A DNA stretch of 64,000 nucleotides from Lactiplantibacillus nangangensis. GTDB lineage: Bacteria > Bacillota > Bacilli > Lactobacillales > Lactobacillaceae. The notes beneath the pieces were generated by a model. It did no database searches. It had not been told where the DNA came from and saw only the letters and a program-made list of their open reading frames with translations. Of the stretch, positions 53,376 through 62,192 are shown piece by piece. Made by a program: the position numbers and the translations under genes. Where the stretch lies: positions 62,001 to 126,000 of the forward strand of contig NZ_BJDI01000011.1 of assembly GCF_005405065.1 (NCBI RefSeq). The letters are read 5' to 3'. Each line of letters begins with the position of its first letter. Positions within the stretch are counted from its first letter, which is position 1.

Positions 53376-53903
53376 GTGGGAAAAGTGATTCGGCACCAAA
53401 AAGGTTTTATACATAGTGAGCCCGCAACAAATTTGAAGCAAACAGAAATTAAGACGCCTGTGCACCGAGAAAATGCATGGTTATCATCGAAATTTGTAAG
53501 TGATAAGGTCTATTCAAATCAAGACATTACACGGGTATTTCTGACGTCTCCACAGGGTGGAATGAGGCGTTCAAAGCGTACCAATTCACTAGTTTTAATT
53601 GCAAAAGTTAGTACTAATGCTGGTGATAATCCATATGAAGACCGTTGGCAAAGCGATGGCTATTTTCATTATACTGGAATGGGGCGTATTGGTGATCAGA
53701 GCCTAGAATATATGCAGAATCGAACTCTGGCAGAATCAGAAACTAATCACGTTAACATCTATTTATTTGAGTCTAGTCATGCTAATGAATATCGTTATTG
53801 CGGCGAAGTAAGACTGGCGGCAGCGCCATATGCTATCCAGGAAACCGATGCAACTGGTAAATTGCGTCGAGTTTATAAATTTCCATTGGCTATCAAGCAG
53901 TAA
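53376..53903 (+). CDS. Stand-alone McrA-type modified-DNA-binding domain protein
   Basis: 175 residues starting at GTG. VYSNQDITRVFLTSPQGGMRRSKRTNSLVLIAK, DRWQSDGYFHYTGMGRIGDQSL, then LFESS and YRYCGEVRL follow the pattern of the sulfur-binding/modified-base head domain of McrA-type restriction enzymes and of DUF3427-type helicase tails. In those proteins the domain reads phosphorothioate or methylated DNA and is joined to an HNH nuclease. No HNH or other nuclease motif follows here. It could be a truncated enzyme or a decoy/sensor. Surrounding DNA is AT-rich and gene-poor, as in insertions. Confidence 0.65.
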   Translation: MGKVIRHQKGFIHSEPATNLKQTEIKTPVHRENAWLSSKFVSDKVYSNQDITRVFLTSPQGGMRRSKRTNSLVLIAKVSTNAGDNPYEDRWQSDGYFHYTGMGRIGDQSLEYMQNRTLAESETNHVNIYLFESSHANEYRYCGEVRLAAAPYAIQETDATGKLRRVYKFPLAIKQ

Positions 53904-53977
53904 TAATTGTACGGTTGGCTTTGAGAAACGAAGCAAATTATGATTCTGAGTCACAGGTGCCACTAATAATCATGTAT

Positions 53978-54022
53978 AAAAAAGGAGTAATTCAGTAGGC
54001 AAAACTGAATTACTCCTTTTTT
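53978..54022. terminator. Bidirectional terminator
   Basis: AAAGGAGTAATTCAG / CTGAATTACTCCTTT with T6, between convergent genes. Confidence 0.88.
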
Positions 54023-54383
54023 ATAAATCGTCTCGATGCAACAACGTAATCTCTTCGCCTTGCTCACGTCGCAAATCGATATTTTCTTCACCCCAGACAC
54101 ATAGATCATGGAGGATACCAGACAAACTATGTCCATACTCTGTTAACCGATAGTCAACGCGAGGTGGCACTTCTTGGTAAACGTGGCGGTCAACAATGTT
54201 GGCAGCTTCCAGCTCGCGCAACTGTTGAACTAACATTTTTTGTGAAATTTGTGGAATGGCACGTTCCAGTTCACTGGTCCGCATGGGCTTCAAGCGTAAA
54301 TGGCATAGAATAATTGATTTCCATTTGCCACCAATGACTTCCATTGTCGCTTCAACACCGATTTGATAAGTTTTTTCAGGCAT
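54021..54383 (-). CDS. HxlR-family transcriptional regulator
   Basis: 120 residues, winged helix: VEATMEVIGGKWKSIILCHL, ISQKMLVQQLRELEAANIVDRHVYQEVPPRVDYRLTEYG. The family often senses quinones or aldehydes through an N-terminal Cys; here only a Cys in IILCHL is seen, not in the usual place. Divergent from an efflux gene, which it probably controls; the gap has repeats such as GATAC/GTATC around 54399-54422. Confidence 0.9.
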   Translation of the reverse strand: MPEKTYQIGVEATMEVIGGKWKSIILCHLRLKPMRTSELERAIPQISQKMLVQQLRELEAANIVDRHVYQEVPPRVDYRLTEYGHSLSGILHDLCVWGEENIDLRREQGEEITLLHRDDL

Positions 54384-54511
54384 AAAAATGGCCTCCTTAT
54401 TGATACTTACTTTTTGGTTGGTATCCCACTTTAAAGTCGGTACTTGTTCTTAAGTTACTTGCTAGTATAATCATTATTTATCACGTTAGCAAGTACAGGA
54501 GGAATTTTAAA

Positions 54512-55717
54512 ATGAGTAAAAAAGTTAATCCAACATGGACCTTACTAGCACTCGCCATCAGCGCGTTTGCGATTGGTTCGACGGAATTTATCAGCGTTGG
54601 CTTGATGCCGATGTTAGTCAGCAGTTTCCACATCAATTTAGCTCAAGCGGGGTTGACGGTTTCGGTCTATGCGCTTGGCATCATGGTTGGCGCGCCGGTC
54701 ATGACGTTGTTGACTGGCCGTTTGAATCGACATCGGCTGATGATGTTGATCATGGGACTATTTATTGTGGGTAATTTATTAGCCGCGTTAGCGCCAACGT
54801 TCAAAGTCTTATTACTTGGGCGCATCGTTGCGGCCTTAGCGCACGGGATTTTCATGACGGTCGCATCGGTCATTGCGGCGGATGTGGTTGCACCAGAAAA
54901 GCGGGCATCCGCGATTGCGGTGATGTTCACCGGGTTAACGGTCGCAACGGTGACTGGGGTACCGTTGGGCACGATGATCGGTCAGCTCGGTGGCTGGCGT
55001 TGGTCGTTTATCTTTATTAGTGGCATCGGCGTTTTAGGCTTGTTGGCCGATTATTGGTTGATCCCACGTAACTTACCATTACCTGTCAAAGCAACCGCGC
55101 GTGGTATTCTGCGGGTGCTTACAAATCCACAATTATTGTTGGCATTGTTAGTCACGGCTTTAGGTTACGGTGGGACTTTTGTGGCCTACACGTATTTGTC
55201 ACCATTATTGGAACAATCGATGGGGTGGTCAGCTAGTGCCGTCGTTGTCATTTTAGTCGTTTACGGCTTGATGGTGGCCTTAGGAAATACTTTGGGCGGC
55301 CGTTGGGCAAATAAGCGACCACTAGTGGCACTATTTAAAATGTTTGTCGGGTTATTAATCACGTTGTTAGTGTTAGCGTTCACGGCGCACAGTCATTGGC
55401 TTGGACTATTCACCGTTTTGGCGATGGGAATCTTTGCATTCATGAATGTACCGGGGTTACAACTCTACATTGTTCAGTTAGCCGAAGTGCATACGCCACA
55501 AGATATCACCATGGCATCGGCGTTGAATATTTCAGCGTTTAACGTTGGAATTGCGTTGGGGTCTGGTATCGGTGGTCAAGTGACGACGCAATTTGGACTA
55601 GCCTGGACACCGGTATTTGGAGCCTTGATGGTTGCCGTCAGCTTGGTATTGTTGGCTGGATTGATCTGGTTGGCACGACCGGTTGATGAGGAAACACCTG
55701 AGGATTGCGAAGATTAG
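54512..55717 (+). CDS. MFS efflux transporter (DHA1 type)
   Basis: 401 residues, 12 membrane helices, AraJ/PbuE-like drug:H+ antiporter-1 branch (FAIGSTEFISVGLMPML at the N-terminus; TGRLNRHRLM motif A; GVPLGTMIGQLGGWRWSF motif C-like). Probably exports a toxic compound sensed by the divergent HxlR protein. AGGAGGAAT precedes the ATG and TATAAT lies near 54463. Confidence 0.88.
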   Translation: MSKKVNPTWTLLALAISAFAIGSTEFISVGLMPMLVSSFHINLAQAGLTVSVYALGIMVGAPVMTLLTGRLNRHRLMMLIMGLFIVGNLLAALAPTFKVLLLGRIVAALAHGIFMTVASVIAADVVAPEKRASAIAVMFTGLTVATVTGVPLGTMIGQLGGWRWSFIFISGIGVLGLLADYWLIPRNLPLPVKATARGILRVLTNPQLLLALLVTALGYGGTFVAYTYLSPLLEQSMGWSASAVVVILVVYGLMVALGNTLGGRWANKRPLVALFKMFVGLLITLLVLAFTAHSHWLGLFTVLAMGIFAFMNVPGLQLYIVQLAEVHTPQDITMASALNISAFNVGIALGSGIGGQVTTQFGLAWTPVFGALMVAVSLVLLAGLIWLARPVDEETPEDCED

Positions 55718-55796
55718 GCTTCAGAGCATTTTTGTATAGTTGATTTTTTGAAACATATAATTGTATCTTAACGGAAAACTATGATAAAATTTACAC

Positions 55797-56211
55797 ACTT
55801 AACACGAGAGTTGAGCAGTACAACTCACGTACTTTGTACACAGTGTTGAACGGGCTAGTAACACATCTTTGTCAAGATGTCAACCTCCCAGTGAAGAATT
55901 TCTTTAACAGCGATTTCAATCGCCTGCGAGAACATGCCTGCGCTAATGTAGGCAATGATGATTATTGCCGGAATCACGAGTCTTCTGAAGATGAATGTCC
56001 ACGCATAATAATTGTTAATCTTATTGTAACTTTACGTAGAGCTATATAACTCTACCGGTCAGCGATGCTTGTCTTGCTAGGACATTCACTGAATAACCGG
56101 AGCGCCAACTGCATATGGTAGCATTTAGACGTCACTTTGTGATTTTATGATTCTGACCGTCAAAACAAGTGAACGATTTCCGGGGGTCTGCGGGTAACCG
56201 CAGGCCTTTTT
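55797..56211 (+). ncRNA. Structured ncRNA upstream of the reverse transcriptase
   Basis: A region of about 415 nt without a convincing protein. Promoter-like TTGTAT (55761-55766) and TAAAAT (55784-55789) stand 18 bp apart. Hairpins: GAGTTG/CAACTC (55808-55826), ACATCTT/AAGATGT (55863-55880), GGCAAT/ATTGCC (55951-55969), GTAGAG/CTCTAC (56036-56055), a CCGGT/ACCGG closed domain (56055-56100), and a terminator 56185-56211. Defence RTs such as DRT2 and DRT9 have an upstream ncRNA as template; this fits that layout. A 71-codon frame (55834-56049) crosses it without a good ribosome site. Ends are estimates. Confidence 0.6.
56185..56211 (+). terminator. Terminator of the putative ncRNA
   Basis: GGTCTGCGG / CCGCAGGCC (one G-T pair), loop GTAA, then T5, only 20 bp before the RT start codon. 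Confidence 0.8.
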
Positions 56212-56231
56212 AGCAGATGGAGGTGTTTTTG

Positions 56232-57752
56232 ATGATTGGAAAAGATAGAGCTGAAGATGTAGAACGTCTGTTCAAAGCATCAAGCAAGGTATTAAATAAG
56301 AAATATCGACATTTTGATACAATTCCAAGTGAGCAAAATGCTCGTAACTTTATTAGCGACACGGTTCTAGATCCAAAAAAGGTAAAGCGTTATAGGTTTT
56401 TCCCATTTATTGTGTATTCTCAAGAACGAGTGCGTTATCATCGGACGAAGGGAAGTTTACGTGCTCATGCTGGACACAAAGTACGTCCCATTTCTTTGGT
56501 AGCTCATCATGATGCTTTGATATATGTTAAATATGCTGAAAAACTAAATTCATGCTATGAAAATTACTTAAACGTTAATAATATCTCTAAGGTTCCGACA
56601 GCATATCGCAAAACCTTACATCATTCTAATATAGAAGCTGCAAAAGAAGTTTTTGATTTTGTAGTTGATACACATGGATGTTGGATAATTAAGGGAGATT
56701 TTAAGGGCTTTTTTGATAATTTGAGACATCGAATTTTAAAAAATAATTTGTGCAAAGTACTTTCTAAGAATCAACTTGATCCGGATTGGCGTTCTGTATT
56801 TGAATCTATCACTAGGTATAGATGGGTCGATAGTTTCAATTTAACAAATGCCTTAAAAAGGGTAAGGATAAATCGTGGGAAAACCGCTTCATATATCAAT
56901 AATAGAAGCGAGTTTCCAAAACTTATTTCTAAAGGAAAATTGAAGGTGAAAGGACCAAATCAAATTGGTATTCCACAAGGAACGCCAATAAGTGCAGTAC
57001 TGGCCAATACATATATGATTGATTTCGATAAAGAATTGAGCCAGATAGTTACTTATTTGAATGGATTGTATCGTCGGTATTCTGATGATTTTGTGATAGT
57101 AATTCCAAAATCCCGATTATCAGAAGATAAACTGAATGATTTTATTCATGAAGTAATGGTATTGAGTCAACAATTGACATCATTAAAAATAGAGCAACAT
57201 AAAACGAAGGCATTTAATTTTGCCGATAATAAAATAACATTACACAGACTATCTGGTGTACAGGATTCAAAAATGGTATGGTTTGATTATTTGGGGTTTG
57301 TATTCAACGGTGCGACTGTACGTATGAGGGAACGTGGTGTTTACAAATTTCATTATAAAAGTAAAAGAGCTATTAATCTTTTTTTACGAATTGAAAGTGA
57401 TAGAGAGCGGATCAAGAATAATACGGTGCCTTCAGCAATGGAGAAGCAAAAATTAGTTTGGATTTCGGGTAGACATGTGTTTCAGCCGCTGAGTTCCATC
57501 CCTAGTAAAAGCAAGTATGAAAGACGAATTGTTCAAACGAGAAAAAACATTTCGTATAATTTGAGTACCGCAAAATTGGCAACTAAAATGTATGTTACTG
57601 GTAAGAGGTATGGGGAAAGGTATTCTATGGTAGGTTATGCTAAAAGAGCACAGGCTTTATTGTCTGAAAATGACAATAGATACCAAGTTGAGGTGTTGGA
57701 TCAAGTTCGACAGCAGATAAGATTAAACCAAATTAGAATTAAAGAAATTTGA
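56232..57752 (+). CDS. Reverse transcriptase of defence (DRT/Abi-like) type
   Basis: 506 residues from ATG 56232 (GGAGGTG upstream; an ATG at 56217 lies in that site). RT motifs in order: RPISLVAHHDALIY (motif 2 region), IIKGDFKGFFDNL (motif A, Asp156), GIPQGTPISAVLANTYMIDFD (motif B), YRRYSDDFVIVI (motif C, Asp285-Asp286), LKIEQHKTKAF (D) and WFDYLGFVF (E). There is no maturase or HNH domain, so it is not a group II intron. The 200-residue basic helical C-terminus suits RNA binding. Codon use is AT-rich versus neighbours, indicating transfer. The structured RNA upstream is the likely template. Confidence 0.85.
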   Translation: MIGKDRAEDVERLFKASSKVLNKKYRHFDTIPSEQNARNFISDTVLDPKKVKRYRFFPFIVYSQERVRYHRTKGSLRAHAGHKVRPISLVAHHDALIYVKYAEKLNSCYENYLNVNNISKVPTAYRKTLHHSNIEAAKEVFDFVVDTHGCWIIKGDFKGFFDNLRHRILKNNLCKVLSKNQLDPDWRSVFESITRYRWVDSFNLTNALKRVRINRGKTASYINNRSEFPKLISKGKLKVKGPNQIGIPQGTPISAVLANTYMIDFDKELSQIVTYLNGLYRRYSDDFVIVIPKSRLSEDKLNDFIHEVMVLSQQLTSLKIEQHKTKAFNFADNKITLHRLSGVQDSKMVWFDYLGFVFNGATVRMRERGVYKFHYKSKRAINLFLRIESDRERIKNNTVPSAMEKQKLVWISGRHVFQPLSSIPSKSKYERRIVQTRKNISYNLSTAKLATKMYVTGKRYGERYSMVGYAKRAQALLSENDNRYQVEVLDQVRQQIRLNQIRIKEI

Positions 57753-57872
57753 GAAAATAATTCTAATAGTTAGTAGGAATGCAATGGTTCCTAATAGAAA
57801 ATGGAAGCAATTTCACGAAATTAACAAAAGTGTCGTATAATGAAACTATTCTAATAATTTAGGGGGAAACTC

Positions 57873-60407
57873 ATGAGTGAATCAACGCGTCTTTTTCATA
57901 AATTCCAACCAAAGCACTACAATATCTATCTCGATATTAATCGTGCGCAAAAATTAATTACCGGTCAAACGACCATTACCGGTGAAGCTAAAGAAAAAAC
58001 AATTAGTATCAATCAAAAGGGGTTAGTCGTTTCCGCTGTCAAAGCTGACGGCCAAGCGGTAACCTTCAAGAATAATCCGGCCCAAGAAGCCATCGATATT
58101 GAGCTTGCTCAAACTGGTGACGTCACTGTCGTCATCGATTACACGGCACCTTTGACCGATTCGATGATGGGCATCTATCCTTCATATTACGAAATTAATG
58201 GCGAAAAGAAGCAAATTATCGGGACCCAGTTTGAAACAACGGCTGCCCGGCAAGCCTTCCCATGTATTGATGAACCAGCGGCCAAAGCAACCTTTGACCT
58301 AGCCATCAAGTATGACGAACATGCTGGCGAAACGACAATCAGTAACATGCCAGAAGTTAAGGTTGAAGATGGTGTCCATTACTTTGACACGACCGTTAAA
58401 ATGTCGACTTACTTGATTGCCTTCGCATTTGGTGAATTGCAAAGCAAGCTCACCACGACGAAGAGTGGCGTGAAAGTCGGTGTCTTTGGGACGAAAGCCC
58501 ATCAAGCAAATGAACTTGATTTTGCCTTAGATATTGCCAAACGGTCGATTGAATTCTATGAAGACTTCTATCAAAAGCCATATCCACTCCCACATTCATG
58601 GCAGTTGGCGCTACCAGACTTCTCCGCTGGTGCGATGGAAAACTGGGGCTTAGTCACTTATCGGGAAGCTTACCTCTTACTCGATCCTGACAACACGGCC
58701 TTAGATATGAAGCAACGGGTCGCAACCGTGATTGCGCATGAACTCGCGCATCAATGGTTCGGTGACTTAGTAACCATGAAGTGGTGGGACGATCTCTGGT
58801 TAAATGAAAGCTTCGCCAACATGATGGAATACGTGGCGGTTGACGCCATTGAACCTGATTGGCATATTTGGGAAACTTTCCAAACCTCTGAAGCGCCCGC
58901 TGCCTTGCAACGGGATGCAACGGATGGCGTACAATCAGTTCACGTCCAAGTTGAAAATCCTGCTGAAATCGACTCCTTATTCGATGGCGCGATTGTTTAC
59001 GCCAAAGGGGCACGGATGCTCGTGATGGTTCGGGCGTTGATTGGCGACGAGGCGCTACGTAAAGGGTTGAAACAATACTTTGAAGCCCATCAATATGGCA
59101 ATGCCACTGGGGCCGACCTCTGGAAAGCCTTGGGCGACGCATCCGGCATCGACCTGGCCGCTATCATGACATCATGGCTCGAACAACCTGGCTATCCAGT
59201 TGTTACGGCCGCAGTCGTTGACGGTCAATTGACGATTGCGCAACAACAATTCTTCATTGGCGATGGCCACGATGAGAATCGCAGTTGGTCAATTCCATTG
59301 AACAGTAACTACGATGCTGCACCACAAATTTTGGATGCTGAACGGGTCACTTTAGGCGACTACGCTGAATTGCGGCAGGCGGCGGGCGAACCATTCCGCT
59401 TGAACGTTGGCAACAACTCACACTTTATTGTCAAGTATGACCAAACTTTACTCGATGATATTTTGGCTGACGCTGAAAACTTAGACGCCATTTCACAACT
59501 CCAAACGTTGCAAGATTTACGTTTGCTTGCTGAAGGCCGTCAAATTTCATACGCGTCAGTCGTGCCATTATTAGCACGCTTCGCCAACAGTCAATCGACA
59601 GTCGTTAACGTGGCATTGTACCGGGCAGCCGGTGACTTGAAACGCTTCGTAGCCCCTGAATCTGAAGCTAAGCGTCAATTGAAAGCCTTATATGACCAAT
59701 TGAGTCAGGCTGAAGTGAAACGCTTAGGCTGGACGGCAAACGTTGATGAATCAATTGATGACCAATTATCACGTCCAGTTATCTTAAATGCGGCCTTATA
59801 TGCTGAAAATGCGGGCACTATCTTAGCTGCTCACGAATTATTCGAAGGGCAGGCCGGTCATTTAGACGCCTTGTCTGCGGATGTGCGGATCTTAATCTTG
59901 CGCAACGAAGTGCAACACTTCGGCAACGATGCCTTGTTCGATAAGCTATTAACCGCTTACCGTCAATCCTCAGATGCCAGCTACAAAGCGGACATTTGCG
60001 CTGCTTTGACGAGCACGACTGATGCGAAGTTGATTGCACGCTTAATTGAAGCCTTCGAAGATGCGGACACCGTTAAGCCACAAGACTTGCGGGCTTGGTA
60101 TCGTGGCGTTTTGAGCAACGATGCTGGTGAACAAGCGGCTTGGGATTGGATTCGTAACGATTGGGCTTGGCTTGAAAAGACGGTTGGTGGTGACATGGAA
60201 TTCACCACTTATATCACCGTGACTGCCGGCGTTTTCCGGACAGTTGAACGTTTAGCAGAATTCAAAGCATTCTTTGAACCAAAATTGAACACCCCAGGGT
60301 TAACTCGTGAAATCACGATGGATACCAAAGTGATTGAGAGTCGCGTTAGCTTGATTGAAGCGGAACAAGCAGCGGTGAATGCCGCTGTGGCGAAAGCCGT
60401 TAAATAA
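57873..60407 (+). CDS. pepN: Aminopeptidase N (M1 family)
   Basis: 844 residues. GAMENWG (substrate binding) and HELAHQWFGDLVTMKWWDDLWLNESFA (zinc site HExxH...E) are complete; a C-terminal ERAP1-like helical domain follows. PepN removes N-terminal residues from peptides in the cytoplasm, a main peptidase in lactobacilli. AGGGGGAAA precedes the ATG. Confidence 0.97.
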   Translation: MSESTRLFHKFQPKHYNIYLDINRAQKLITGQTTITGEAKEKTISINQKGLVVSAVKADGQAVTFKNNPAQEAIDIELAQTGDVTVVIDYTAPLTDSMMGIYPSYYEINGEKKQIIGTQFETTAARQAFPCIDEPAAKATFDLAIKYDEHAGETTISNMPEVKVEDGVHYFDTTVKMSTYLIAFAFGELQSKLTTTKSGVKVGVFGTKAHQANELDFALDIAKRSIEFYEDFYQKPYPLPHSWQLALPDFSAGAMENWGLVTYREAYLLLDPDNTALDMKQRVATVIAHELAHQWFGDLVTMKWWDDLWLNESFANMMEYVAVDAIEPDWHIWETFQTSEAPAALQRDATDGVQSVHVQVENPAEIDSLFDGAIVYAKGARMLVMVRALIGDEALRKGLKQYFEAHQYGNATGADLWKALGDASGIDLAAIMTSWLEQPGYPVVTAAVVDGQLTIAQQQFFIGDGHDENRSWSIPLNSNYDAAPQILDAERVTLGDYAELRQAAGEPFRLNVGNNSHFIVKYDQTLLDDILADAENLDAISQLQTLQDLRLLAEGRQISYASVVPLLARFANSQSTVVNVALYRAAGDLKRFVAPESEAKRQLKALYDQLSQAEVKRLGWTANVDESIDDQLSRPVILNAALYAENAGTILAAHELFEGQAGHLDALSADVRILILRNEVQHFGNDALFDKLLTAYRQSSDASYKADICAALTSTTDAKLIARLIEAFEDADTVKPQDLRAWYRGVLSNDAGEQAAWDWIRNDWAWLEKTVGGDMEFTTYITVTAGVFRTVERLAEFKAFFEPKLNTPGLTREITMDTKVIESRVSLIEAEQAAVNAAVAKAVK

Positions 60408-60417
60408 GTTAAAATTT

Positions 60418-60454
60418 AAAAGTTGTCAGCCTTAGTTGGTTGGCAACTTTTTTT
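60418..60454 (+). terminator. Terminator of pepN
   Basis: AAGTTGTCAGCC / GGTTGGCAACTT (G-T pairs) then a T run. Confidence 0.8.
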
Positions 60455-60519
60455 GCTGATAAAAGGAGTTAAGCGTAAACTGTAGGGTAATTAAACGTGT
60501 TCAAAAAGGGGTGAATTTA

Positions 60520-61023
60520 ATGACTGAATTGAGTTTTGATGTTTCAAATAAAACGAGTATTAATCTAGGTGAACCGACTGCACCACATGAAATGACGGCA
60601 ATTTTAAATTTAGGCTGCGTCGATACGCAGGAGTGGTGGTTGCCAAATGCTGACGACCTATTTGCAGCCGTTGATGCCGGCAAACTAAGCTTGCATCTCA
60701 AATTTTGGAATAAGATCAAAGAACCGCTACGCAATGGGAATACTGCGAATGGTTATATTGACTATCAACATCCGCAAGCCGCTTTGGCCTACATTAAAGC
60801 GGTCTTCCAAGCACAAGCAGATTTACGCGAATTGCCGAATGATGCTGTCCCAGCCTATTTGGCGAAGACTTATGCGGTCAAGCCATATGCAGACGCTGAC
60901 AAAGTCGCTGCGTCGGTGGCTAAGGAAGTTTCCGCGAATTGTGTAACCAGTATTCCAACGTTGATTTTGGATGATAAACGTTATTTTGATGATCAATTAG
61001 TGTCGTTAAAGACGTTGATTTAG
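60520..61023 (+). CDS. DsbA-family thioredoxin-like protein without CxxC
   Basis: 167 residues, no signal peptide. It looks like a compact DsbA/FrnE-type thioredoxin fold, with cis-Pro region SIPTLILDDKRYF near the C-terminus. The active-site position reads LGCVDTQEWW, so only one Cys of CxxC remains (CxxT); classic disulfide exchange is unlikely, glutathione-type or binding roles possible. Start 60520 has AGGGGTG upstream. Confidence 0.7.
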   Translation: MTELSFDVSNKTSINLGEPTAPHEMTAILNLGCVDTQEWWLPNADDLFAAVDAGKLSLHLKFWNKIKEPLRNGNTANGYIDYQHPQAALAYIKAVFQAQADLRELPNDAVPAYLAKTYAVKPYADADKVAASVAKEVSANCVTSIPTLILDDKRYFDDQLVSLKTLI

Positions 61024-61028
61024 CAGTG

Positions 61029-61056
61029 TAGGCTACCTGATAAGGGTAGCTTTTTT
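61029..61056 (+). terminator. Terminator
   Basis: GGCTACC / GGGTAGC with a 6-nt loop and T6. Confidence 0.8.
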
Positions 61057-61168
61057 CGTCTAAGCTAAGTATAAATTTATTTGTAACACCCTTTGAGTGC
61101 AACTTTCAGCTCATTTTCATATACTTAATGCAAAATATGAAAGCGCCAACAAGATTGGCATGGTGGTG

Positions 61169-61567
61169 ATGAAAATGGCTTGGGAAATGGTGACAATTAT
61201 CGGCTATATTTGTTTATCAATATTGAGCATCCGTTCATTTATTTCTTTTTTTGCGGTAGCGATGTGGTTGATACAGCAACTAGCGCTGTTATTGTTTGAC
61301 GAACGGCAAGTCGATCACTGGTGGGCAAAACTTCCAATCGGTATGCGCCTGCAACAACAACATTTAGAATTGCGGGTGGCCAACTTAATTAACGGGATTG
61401 CTGGGTACCTTATCCTGACTGCTAGCACTCATTACTATTGGACACCAGAACTAGTTTCGGCTGGCAAGGTTAGTATTTGGGCGTGGGGGTTAATCGGCAT
61501 CGCGTTGGTTATTAATGGTTACCAACGTCGTTATTTGCGGTATTATCGTCAGCATCCACTGTCTTAA
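61169..61567 (+). CDS. Small membrane protein
   Basis: About 132 residues with three to four membrane helices (VTIIGYICLSILSI, SFFAVAMWLIQQLALLL, LINGIAGYLILTAS, WAWGLIGIALVI). Start uncertain among ATG codons at 61160, 61169 and 61175; GGTGGTG upstream favours 61169 or 61175. No function recognised. Confidence 0.6.
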   Translation: MKMAWEMVTIIGYICLSILSIRSFISFFAVAMWLIQQLALLLFDERQVDHWWAKLPIGMRLQQQHLELRVANLINGIAGYLILTASTHYYWTPELVSAGKVSIWAWGLIGIALVINGYQRRYLRYYRQHPLS

Positions 61568-61648
61568 GTGTCCCCAATGAATTTTAAAATTGTCCGAACT
61601 TTCCTAAATTAAAGCGCTATCATAGACTTGATGTTGGGGGTGCGGTGT

Positions 61649-62095
61649 ATGATAATTTCAAATCCGGCTCGGGTGATCCTGGGCCTTAATTTAGCTACAT
61701 TAGGATTGTTAATCGGGGTCTTGATTGGGATGAGCTTGATTAACCGTCGCCATCATTTAACAAGTCGCTTAGACTATTTTTTTCGGCGGTTGCCGTCTTA
61801 TGTCAAGTGGGCACAAGCGGTTTAACGCTGTCCGTCAGAAATTTTGCGGTTACAAAGGCAATATCAACAGCGACTGACAGCTGGATTTTGGCAACTCGTG
61901 CTGCTGCTGGGTGTGAATTTTGAGGTGGCGGTTATTTTGGGCGTGCCACAAAATGAGTGGTTTTGGTGGACGGTACTGGGCTTAAGCATTGGCATACAAA
62001 CGAACTGGGATCAGTTGATTAAAGCCAGGCTCGCGCAGCAGATTGATGCTAATTTGACGACGTATTTAATCACGATGGCAGCTCAATTTAGTTGA
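61649..62095 (+). pseudogene. Small membrane protein gene split by an in-frame stop
   Basis: ATG 61649, with GGGGGTG upstream, opens a 58-codon frame with one membrane helix (VILGLNLATLGLLIGVLIGM) that ends at TAA 61823-61825. The same frame then stays open to 62095, with further helices (WQLVLLLGVNFEVAVILGV and WWTVLGLSIGIQ), but its only start, TTG 61844, has no ribosome site. This looks like a 148-residue protein interrupted by one nonsense codon. Two separate small proteins remain possible. Confidence 0.5.
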
Positions 62096-62142
62096 GTTTG
62101 GGGTGACGGGTTAAATAGTTGTACCAAATTGGGGTACATGTT

Positions 62143-62177
62143 ATCTTTTAAAGAGTAATTATTACTATTTAAAAGAT
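62143..62177 (+). promoter_or_regulatory. Leader hairpin of the small basic protein gene
   Basis: ATCTTTTAAA (62143-62152) and its exact complement (62168-62177) form a 10-bp stem with further pairing inside, three bases before GAGGTG. TTGTAC / TATCTT with a 17-bp gap is a likely promoter just upstream (-10 overlaps the hairpin), so it may be an operator instead. Confidence 0.45.
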
Positions 62178-62192
62178 GATGAGGTGTTTAAA

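Noticed and set aside
56232-57752. Group II intron maturase or retron
   Set aside because: No maturase X or HNH domain, no intron domain V-VI motif seen downstream, and the RT fits the defence RT layout better; a retron msr-msd with inverted a1/a2 repeats was not found.
58654-59142. Minus-strand frame of 162 codons inside pepN
   Set aside because: Arg/Pro/His-rich shadow of a strongly supported gene, without a ribosome site.
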